Assembly: GCA_032353305.1 (NCBI GenBank)
Contig: JAUCNG010387479.1
Coordinates: 1 to 10,946 of the forward strand
DNA: 10,946 nt
Direction: 5' to 3'
Source: Cephalothrix spiralis
Lineage: Eukaryota > Nemertea > Palaeonemertea > Archinemertea > Cephalotrichidae
In this document: positions 1-9,200 of the stretch, piece after piece
Layout of the letters: the number at the start of each line of letters is the position of its first letter
Numbering within the stretch: position 1 is the first letter of the stretch
Notes under the pieces: model-generated
Database searches by the model: none
What the model was told of the DNA's origin: nothing
Seen by the model: the letters and a program-made list of their open reading frames with translations, nothing else
Position numbers and translations under genes: made by a program

Positions 1-119
1 CCTCGGTGAATACTTCATATCTCGTGGTATAATTCGGCATATCCCTCGGGTTACCATCAAATAACTGTATATTATACTCCCTCAAAATGTTAAGGTCAAA
101 GTAACTGTTTCTTTTACAG
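1..119 (+). other. 3' end of an intron upstream of the first visible exon
   Basis: AT-rich sequence ending in a pyrimidine-rich tract and the acceptor TTTCTTTTACAG at 108-119. No coding match is visible. The previous exon, which should encode the linker after NBD1, is outside the window. Confidence 0.8.
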
Positions 120-272
120 GAGGAAGATAAGGCTTTACCTGATCCGGGTTTTGGTGCTCTCATGAAAATGAATGCTCCAGAATGGCCGTGGATACTAGTT
201 GGTTGCATTGGCTCTATGATGAATGGTGGAGTTCAACCAGCTTTTGCTATGGTATTTGCTGAGTTTATAACA
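120..272 (+). CDS. ABCB1-like: Exon 1 of window: linker end, elbow helix and TM7
   Basis: 51 codons, phase 0 to 0, between acceptor CTTTTACAG and donor GTAAGT. The first residues (EEDKALPDPGFG) are the acidic end of the linker between the two transporter halves. MKMNAPEWPW is the elbow helix lying along the inner membrane face. ILVGCIGSMMNGGVQPAFAM is TM7, with the ABCB hallmark NGGVQPAFA. The upstream phase-0 join means the preceding exon must end on a codon boundary. The exon identity is clear from the family motif and the clean splice sites. Confidence 0.96.
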
Positions 273-3200
273 GTAAGTCAAATAGTGTTTATTCATTAGT
301 TATAGAAGAATATAAAGTGTAATATAAAAAGGCAATCATATTTCTAAGATTTCTATGACTTGATTATATAGAATATTTTCCCCTCCGCTCTTGTACGCTT
401 TTAGTACGCCTAAAAGGGTTCAGTCTTCCGCCACCGGACTATTATTATTACACGAACACGGCTTAAATGGCTGTTTCATGATATGTTTACATTTGCTGCA
501 AGTAGTTTTTATTCGAGATTGAAACATCCTATTGACAAAATGGTGCTGTATCTCGCAAGCCTTCCAATCGTTTGTGTTCTTAAATTATTACGAGACTCTT
601 ACTGGTCAAGGCGACATTGACGGACATGAGTCTGCATTCATAGACATACATTAATGATCAATGCAAATGAGGTTGTTGTCTCAATCGTGCGTTCTGTCAA
701 TAACATAGTTCCTATCAAAATTTACTTTAATAAGTTTTAACTTTAAATATTTTAATTAATAAAAGCATTATTGACTGCTTTACTTTAAGTAAATCGATTT
801 TGGAATTGTGCTTCAAAACCGATGGTACTTACTACTACTTTCAATCAATTATATAATCGTTTCTTTAACCTAAAAGAAATTGTATTTTTCTCTCTAGGTA
901 TTTGGAGAAACAGATGAAGCAAAGCGAACCGCTAAAGTCAACCTATTTGCTCTCATTTTTGTTGGAATTGGAGTTGGATCATTTATTGCTATGTTTTTAC
1001 AGGTAAACTCTACAATAAATTTTGTTAATATTTATGGTAGTTCAATGTGAGTATATTATTAATTAAAGGTGTAGTAGCGCTTTAATGTCCTCTACACTGA
1101 TGTTGCGATCCAACTGACATCTAAGGAATTTCAATTCGCTAATCGATTGACTATTTAAGTTTGTCTAGCGTTGTCTATTCATAAAAGTCACATGATATTT
1201 GTTTTGTTTTTTCAGTCGTACTGCTTTGCAAAATCAGGAGAGGAGTTAACGATGCGAATCCGAATAAAGTTGTTCAATGCTGTTCTGAGACAAGATATAA
1301 GTTACTTTGATGATCCGAAAAATAATACCGGTATTCTAACAACTAGATTAGCCACTGAGGCATCGGATATCAAAGGGGTAAGGACATCTCGATTTACTCT
1401 CGGAATCCAACGTTCTAAATCGCCCGTCAGATACCTCGACATTGTGCTTTCATATCCAATCACTGGTTCCATAAATAAAAGACCAATCAGCGTCGAGTTC
1501 AAAAATTGGAACCAACTCTAATCAGCGATTTCACCCTTCCCCACTTCAAATTACTATTTAAAACTTATGGGGGGGGGGCCTTCGTTTAAAAGTAACTTTT
1601 CAGGCAGAAATAAGACTGTCAACAACAAAATTGAGCCTCCTAGAGGGTTTATTTCCTTCATTAAATCACATAACACACTGATTACCTTTTCGATAGCAAA
1701 TATATATTTAGAGGATATAAAGAAATTAGTTCAAAAGGGTACGGCAGCACTGGTCAGCTATCTTTTCGAAAATGTGGCTGTATTTTAATAGTATCTCTTA
1801 ATTTCTTATATTCTGTATCATAACCGATGTTAAGTGTATTCTAATAGATGTCAGTGCTGCCATACATTAGTACCTTTTTGAACTAAATTTCTTTATATCC
1901 TCTTAAGACAATATCTGCTATCTATATTTTAATAGATACGAAATTATAATATACAGGGTGTCCCGATATTATGGAAAACAGCCAGATGACGTCATATTGT
2001 GACTTAATTATAAATTGACCATATCGCTGCTAATAATTACTTGAGAGATTAAAATAAAATAAGTTTGGTGCAAATCTGTCGAACAACAACTGAGCTAAAT
2101 AAATTTCCCCAAAGGACCAAAAAGTCAAATTTCTCCAAATGAACGTCATTCATCAGGAGAATCATCATACATGTAGTATGGATCGATCTGCACCAAGTCT
2201 GTTTTATTCGAGAGAGAGAGACCATGTTCTCGAATACGTATTTGTACAAATAAGAGAGACAAAGTGTACTTGTATATTACTTATCTTTGTTATGACTTTC
2301 TGTTTCAGGCCACTGGTTCTCGAGTAGGAATGGTTTTGCAATCAATCGCTAACATGGGAACGGCTCTGGTTCTTGCATTTATTTTCGGTTGGCAATTAAC
2401 TCTTGTTATTTTGGCATTCTGTCCTATAATTGCCATAGCTGGATTTATCCAAATGAGAATTTTGCAAGGAACTTCATCACGAAATAATAAAGGTCTCGAA
2501 GAAGCCGGAAAGGTCAGTATACATGCATTGAAGGGATTAAGCTTTTTTATGGCGCCTCGGTGGCAAAGTGGTAGAATGTCGGTCTTTGAATCCGGAGGTC
2601 CCGGGCTCGACACTACTTTACATCGGTGGGAACCTTCAGCAAGTTCTTCAGCGTAAACTACCTCTTGGTTGGCTCGGTCAGGTTAAATACGTTAAATCGT
2701 TACCTTGGCATTTAAACTCTCCTAGCGGCGTAACTGTGAACTATAGAAAATAATTTCCCATTTAACCTAATGTTTATTTTCGATAAGCTATCTTTTGAAA
2801 AAAATCGCGACACTCTGCTATCAATTTTAACTTTCACCATAATACTAAATTGATCTATTTTGACCATGAATGACCTCTAGCGTCGAAAATATAAACTTTA
2901 GAAAAACAGGGTGTAGGTTTCTTAGAATTTCATAAGCTATTCAATAAAAGGAAGGAACTGCGACTCTCTACGACGACTTTGACCTCGACCTCCGGGCCCA
3001 GGGTCATAGCTCGACCCCTAATAACGTTTTTGCTCAACTGATTGTACTAATGGTCTAATGAAGCTTCAATACAAGTTTTTTTTCTCTTCTAAATTTTATA
3101 ATTGCGCCGCTAGTGGCCAAAATACTAATTTTTTGGCACCTCCTCCTTGGGTTTTAATCTCAGCTTAATGAAACTTTAATATATAAAAGCATAATAAGCA

Positions 3201-6200
3201 GTTAAGTTCATAAATATGCCATTTCCAATTGAGCTCCATCGCGCCAGTGGCGTATTTTTTATCCTTGATAATGTCCAATAAATTTATATTTTAAATTCTT
3301 TTAGATTGACATCCAAGAAGCCTTACCCGTGAGAAATTATGATTTTTTAAATATTTTAGGTTGCCGTGGAGTCAATATGGAATATTAGAACCGTAGTCCA
3401 GTTATCTCTTGAAGAGCGGTTCTACCACATCTTCGAGGAAAGAATGACTGCAACCCATAAGTAAGTTTATGTCTTTTTTATTCTAGTAGTTTGAATAGTA
3501 GTTCCCATTAAAAGTTACCACGCGGCCATATTTCAAGATGGCGGACAAAAATGTATTACCAATAGGGATTACGGAATAGTGATCATGAACCAGATTTTAC
3601 TGTAAAATCCTCATGAATGATCCTCCATTGATGCTCGTGATATCTCCATCAAATTATTTTTAGCATAAGCCACTCGCTGCGAAAAGCGATTAACAAGAGA
3701 ACATTCTCCGTTCAGACTGATTCAGAGAATCTGCATGTAGCAGGTGTATAATCGACCTCGTCTAATGAACGCTTGAAGCAGACCTGGCTCAAAGTAAATA
3801 ATGTAATCCTAGCTGCGAACTTGGAACAAAATCTGCCTTCGATAATTTTAAAAATACATCGATCTAGTTATTAGGAGCAGGTAGGATCTATCACCAATGA
3901 TCACTATTCCGTAATCCCTATTGGTATTACGGACTGATAGAAATGTGAAACTTCACTAAGGTCATATGATATTACGTCATTAGTCACATGCGATAAACAG
4001 GTTATCTAAAATTCCGGTTTTCAGTTTCAATAACGGTTACGATATATGTTTATTGTATTGAAATAAGTTTATTTGTTTATATTTCAGATCTGCTGTTAGA
4101 TACGCCCACATTTCCGGTTTTGCGTACGGGGTTTCTCAGTCAGTCATCAATTATGCCTACGCTGCATCATTTGTGATGGGCGCTTACCTCATTGAGCAGA
4201 AAGAGATGGATTTCATCGGCGTTTTTAGGTGAGATGTAATCCCATTTGTACTTATATTTTGGCTTTTTGCCTTTTGACATACCATTTATACCGTCCAATT
4301 GTGTCTGTCTAAAAGTTACCCAAACTACTGGTCTATGAATCAGTTATTTTATTGCTCACTAATGTATGTCTCACTATAACGGACACTCCGAAATATAATT
4401 ACGGATAATTTCTCTGGTGTCCGTAATTCCGGGGTTCTACTGTAAACCGCTTTTCCTTAAGCCTAATCCTAAGCATAATTCCCGCCCTGTGGGCCTGTTC
4501 ATGGTGATGAGGTTACAGACATCCCGCGCGAACAGGCCCCGCAGGGCGGTCATTAGACCTGGCCCAAGGCTAGACTTGTTAGCGAATATTTTATGTGCAC
4601 ATGTATTGTGATATGTCGCTGCAAGCATGAAGGCTTAACTCAAACTGAATGTCTAAAATTCGCGATGGAGAATGATCAGATGGATAGACGTTGGGTTCCC
4701 CGCAGGGGCATCCTGAAGGCATGTAGACTTATCTCAATTGAAAACTGTAATGTGTGAAACGAGTCATCATATACGGGTCTTTTATGGTATTTTCTTTTTA
4801 GTTGCTTTTAATGGTTAATAGGTGTTTGCTTTATTTAGCGGTGGAAGCATTTATCGACAATAGCTTTTTAATACGTAGGCTATACATCATAATTTTGCTT
4901 GGTATTAAGGCCAAGGGTGGGTGGGTATAAAAAATGTTTAATATGTTTAATACAATCGGTGTGGAAAATTGGTACGCATTAAAGAAATTGCATAAGTTTC
5001 CAGTAAATAATTGCACCGCAGAAAAAATATGCAATAAGGCGGGCACCTGGTTAAAATTTGCAATATGTGGAGACTATTTACAAAAAGGGTTGGGTGGGTC
5101 GAAATGTAGTGGAAATAAATTGCAAAATTCCAAATCTAAAGGGTGGGTGGGTATACTGAATCCCATTATGCTAACTTTTTATGGCCTGCCGCAGATGGGA
5201 TTTTTGAAAAGCTGGTCTATAGCTATACATCATAATTTTGCTTGGTATTAAGGCCAAGGGTGGGTGGGTATAAAAAATGTTTAATATGTTTAATACAATC
5301 GGTGTGGAAAATTGGTACGCATTAAAGAAATTGCATAAGTTTCCAGTAAATAATTGCACCGCAGAAAAAATATGCAATAAGGCGGGCACCTGGTTAAAAT
5401 TTGCAATATGTGGAGACTATTTACAAAAAGGGTTGGGTGGGTCGAAATGTAGTGGAAATAAATTGCAAAATTCCAAATCTAAAGGGTGGGTGGGTATACT
5501 GAATCCCATTATGCTAACTTTTTATGGCCTGCCGCAGATGGGATTTTTGAAAAGCTGGTCTATACCAAACATATAACGAACATGCAGTTCGTGTTTTAGT
5601 AAAATGACTGTTATATAGTCATTCATGGCTTTGCTTTACTTAATAAAAACATTTTCCAGAAGTTGGATCGCAAAGAATGGACAAGTTTAAGTTTTATGTA
5701 TTCTGGTAATTTATTTTCCCAGGTTTTTTTGGAGCTATGATGCTTCGTGAAATGTGTTCATTTGCACCAAATTAAGTCAAAGCAGCTGTAGCGGGTTTTC
5801 GCTACTTTAAACCAAAAACCCTTGATCGTCGACTATTTACGGAGTGAAACCGTAAAATTATGAATCTTCTTTTCGTTTTATTTTTTATCAGAGTATTTGG
5901 CGTGGTGGTGTTTGGAGCTATGGCCTTAGGTAAAGTTAGTTCCTTTGCCCCAGATTTAGCGAAAGCAAAGAGCGCATCTATAAGTGTATTTGCCACCCTC
6001 AATCGTACATCACTTATTGATAATTCGTCAGAAGCTGGAGCCCAACCGGTAAGAGTGTTGTTTATTAGTGGTAATTGGACTATGATTTAACAAAATTCTG
6101 TTATAATGCAACCAATTTACATGTTTATAACCAAGAATGGATGGAAAGAATAAACAACGTTTTTTATAGCGAAATAATAAAAAAAAAATGTTCAACCTGT

Positions 6201-9200
6201 CAGATCGATTCACTTCAAAATAAACTCTGTATTTCCTAGAAACAAAAAACCGCAAGTAATCCTTAAAATATTTATTATTCATAAATTCGCTTTAATGTGA
6301 CATGTTTCCCCAAAAGTGGGTTTTAAGAAGAAAACCTTTAAAGTAGTTTGAAAATCCGACCATTGCCGAATGCCCGTTCGTTAAGTTCCAACTTCAGTCT
6401 CGGATGCATTGGCATATTTGAGGTGGGGAAAAATGTCAAATTAAAGTGAATTTATGAATAACCAAAATTTTACGGATCAAGTTGTGGTTTTTTGTTGTTA
6501 GGAAATAAAAGAGTTTATGTATTTTGTAAATTTGTCGATCCGACGGGTTGAACATTTTGTATTATTCCGATGAAAAACGCTATAAAAACGTTGTATATTC
6601 TTTCCATCCATTCTTGATATAACTCTCTTATTTTTCTGGTACTTTCTGCAATTTCAACCTCATGGATATACGTTCCTCAGTTCATAATACTTTTTCTTAA
6701 CAATGATTTAACTTGTGATATTTCAAGAAATAGAGGTTCCTTCACTAATACCCTTATAACTTTGGTAAAAATTGTCCCAGGAGATCAAATGATAATCAAT
6801 AAGATCAGACGATAATGTTCTTTAATTTTAAATTTTGATATAAATTTCAAAATAAGTCATCGTCTTGAATCGTGAATGACGAAAATGCGAAATATACACA
6901 CTTTTCAGTAATATTTGGTCAATTATCCTTTATAGAATGTGTCTAAGAGTCTAATATGGCAGCTTATACATGTATAACTATAAATACCTATCCTGGACTC
7001 CTATTTGTGAATATTTATTTTGACCCATTTGAGGGGCCGCTGGGGCCGTTTCATGATGGATAAATTAGAAGGTTGCATTATCGCAGAATTTAATTAAATT
7101 AAAATGTCAAAACCACTAATTAACCACATTCTTAAAAGGTGGAGCTCAACCAGTAAGATCTTACCGGTTGAGCTCCACCTTTTGACGGGTATTGACAATT
7201 TACGAAATTACATGGTAAACCACGAAATGGCTATAGTGTATTCATTTCTAAGCTGATAGTAATTAAAAATGCCCAAGTGCTACAACCGCACGTGGTTACT
7301 CTTTCGATGAAATGTAAAGTTAATTGACCGACAACTGATTGGTTTTATAATAATAAAAATATCCTGTCATTTTTTATAAATCCTATTTCGGTTAATTTAA
7401 AAAAAAATTAAAAACAGTTCTTCAGTGCTTGGTTTGTCAGTTTGTGAATTGTCAATTTCTATCGAAGTGGTTTATGATCGAAGGTGGAAAATTATTACTT
7501 GTTTCGATGAGGTCTTTGTTTTTGCCAAATTGAGGGCATGGGAACCAAATTGCCTTATGGCCATGCCTATAGCTCCGAACACCGCCACGCCAAATAATCT
7601 GAAAAGGAAATAAAAGACGATTTATAACTTTACTCTAGTCTTACCGGTTTCAGTCTGTTAGTCTACAAGCCATCGACCATAAGAAGCGAAAATTAGCCTT
7701 TAACTAGTCTTAATAATCAGTCTATTGAAGCTCTTGCATATCGCGGCACCAGTGCTGGACATTGCGCCATCTTGAAATTTTTAAAAAAGAATTAAATTTG
7801 TTAGTTTTTATGCTCGTTCAATGTTAAGTTTGTGCAAAAATATTATTAAGAATCGATACATAATTAATGTTTTAGTATTTAAAGTTGAATCGATACACAT
7901 TGAATGTTTTTGTATTTAAAGTTAAATCGATACACATTGAATGTTGTAAAACAAAGTAAAACATAGTTGAATTTATTGTGGCCGAAACAGCCGGTTTATC
8001 CCCATTTTTACACAATAAATTCAATATTTCTTTAGAATATTCTGCTCAATTCTTAAAGGGACATTGAACAAGTATGATTACTTCGTAACAAATGAATAAC
8101 AAAAGAATTCAATTTTTAAAAATTTCGAAACAAGATTGCGCAATGTCCTGCACTGGTGCCGCGATCGACTAGGACTAAAATTTTAAGATGTCTGATAGAC
8201 ATAGGTTATTAGGACGAGTTTTAGGCCAAGCGAAACCCGCTTTGGAGCTACTGCAGGTTTGGCTAAATTTGGTGCAAATTAACCCATTTCACCAAAAGAA
8301 CAGCTTCAAAAACCCTTGGTGAAAGAATGGTACAATTACCAGAATACATTAAACAAACATATTCTTTATTCTTTGCAGTCCAAGTGTTTCTAGCGTACAG
8401 TAAAATCAACCCAAAACATCAACCTGCAGCCCATGCATATTAATCGCTGATTGCAACCCTGCTTTCGTTTCTCTTCCTTTATGGATGTTGAGGAGCACAT
8501 GCACTCACTGCAGGGTTGTAATCACACTAGTCGGCCAAAAATGTGGGCTACAGATGGATGTTTTGGGTTTATTTTACTGTACGCCAGAAAGTGGACTTAT
8601 GACGTTACGTTCCTACATGTTTCAATTAAGTTATACAAGTATGCATTGCTTGCTTGACTAGTAAGGCTATTTCATTGCTTATTTTACGGCTTATTTTTAA
8701 AAGAGAGTGGCGGTTAAAATAACTTTTTCATTTTTTTTTTGAAAAATGAAGTTGTAGTACGTCGGTATCTGAAATTGGGAGTACAACACAATGTATATAG
8801 GGTGGCGTATGTTAAAGACAATGGCATTGTCAAAATTATGGTAACGTGTACTGATGACGTCATATCCGGAAATACTTAATATCTACGAATCTGTTCAAGC
8901 TAAGTCGATGAAATTTGGTAAATTGGGTATAAGCCATAAATGCTAAAAAACAAACTCGTTGTTAAAATTAAGGTCACGTAAACTGCCGACTTTATAAGTT
9001 ATAACCGGAAGTGTTCTTAATATCTCAATACCTATTGATTCTGAGTTATGTTGCAAATTTCATAGAAACACCTAATCACCCGGCGGGCCGGGGGTATAGC
9101 CAAGGCCCAGAAGGTCCATGAGCTTTATTTTGGTCTGATTTTTATTTTTTCCACAGGCCCATTGCACGGCGGGGGTCCCTTACGGGGCCTGTGATTTTTT

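Larger units (their letters stand above)
2513..3359 (+). other. Intron 4 of window (847 bp), SINE plus degenerate tandem repeats
   Basis: Donor GTCAGT and acceptor AATATTTTAG. The first quarter is a tRNA-derived SINE (see 2550-2754). The rest holds a degenerate repeat in which short blocks such as GCGCCGCTAGTGGC (near 3104) and GCGCCAGTGGCG (near 3241), and related TTAATGAAACTTTAATA and CTAATGAAGCTTCAATA segments, recur about 115-135 bp apart. Confidence 0.7.
5571..6113 (+). repeat. Exon cassette 1 (dead A, live B)
   Basis: Homologous to 9647-10493 (same strand) and, inverted, to about 7071-8393. It begins at ATATAACG and ends at ATGCAACC; both landmarks also bound cassette 3. It contains the degenerate A exon, a 39-nt gap and the intact B exon. 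Confidence 0.85.
7740..8165. mobile_element. MITE-like element, 35-bp terminal inverted repeats
   Basis: Terminal repeats 7740-7774 and 8131-8165 are inverted copies with two mismatches, beginning ATCGCGGCACCAGTGC. The 426-bp element is AT-rich inside, with no transposase frame. It carries the 37-bp tandem repeat at 7851-7945 and the hairpin at 7967-8024. A 2-bp AT target duplication is possible but cannot be told from the repeat itself. It is inserted within inverted exon copy A''. Confidence 0.85.
7645..8314 (-). pseudogene. Inverted degenerate type-A copy of exon 7 (A''), split by a MITE
   Basis: On the - strand an acceptor-like CACCAAG precedes GGTTTTTG at 8314. GGTGAAATGGGT (with Glu at the 990 position), TTTGCACCAAATTTAGC and GCGGGTTTCGCT match live exon A, but GGGTTAATT gives an in-frame stop. 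The exon end and donor, ACCG|GTAAGACT at 7645/7644, are separated from the front by the element at 7740-8165 and its flanks. The 46-nt gap to the B'' acceptor matches the other cassettes. Confidence 0.75.
7071..8393 (-). repeat. Exon cassette 2, inverted, both exons dead
   Basis: Reading the - strand from 8393 down to 7071 gives the same order as cassettes 1 and 3: the conserved pre-A segment (CTTGGACTGCAAAGAAT), an A-like exon, a 46-nt gap, a B-like exon, its donor GTAAGA, a TTAGTGGT block and ATGCAACC at the end. It is longer because of insertions at 7740-8165 and roughly 7190-7456. Confidence 0.8.

Noticed and set aside
1171-1521. 116-residue open frame across exon 3
   Set aside because: ABCB similarity begins at the acceptor (1216) and stops at the donor after 1377. 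The flanking residues are intronic.
1567-1788. 73-residue open frame in intron 3
   Set aside because: It overlaps the G run and one arm of an inverted repeat, with no recognisable domain.
2305-2613. Reverse-strand open frame of 102 residues
   Set aside because: It is the shadow of exon 4 on the other strand.
2550-2620. A tRNA gene
   Set aside because: A-box and B-box-like words are present, but the B box is damaged, no cloverleaf closes, and a second copy with a shared non-tRNA body shows it is a SINE.
4934-5576. Two nearly identical proteins of about 100 residues in the tandem repeat
   Set aside because: Identity follows from DNA duplication. There is no family similarity, they lie in an intron, and the reverse strand is equally open. 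I treat it as repeat sequence.
5860-6090. Open frame that looks like a 76-residue gene starting MNLLFVLFF
   Set aside because: Only 5892-6048 is ABCB-like. The start and end are intron read through the splice sites of exon 7B.
7851-7945. CRISPR-like array
   Set aside because: The 37-bp units are directly adjacent without spacers and sit in a eukaryotic MITE.
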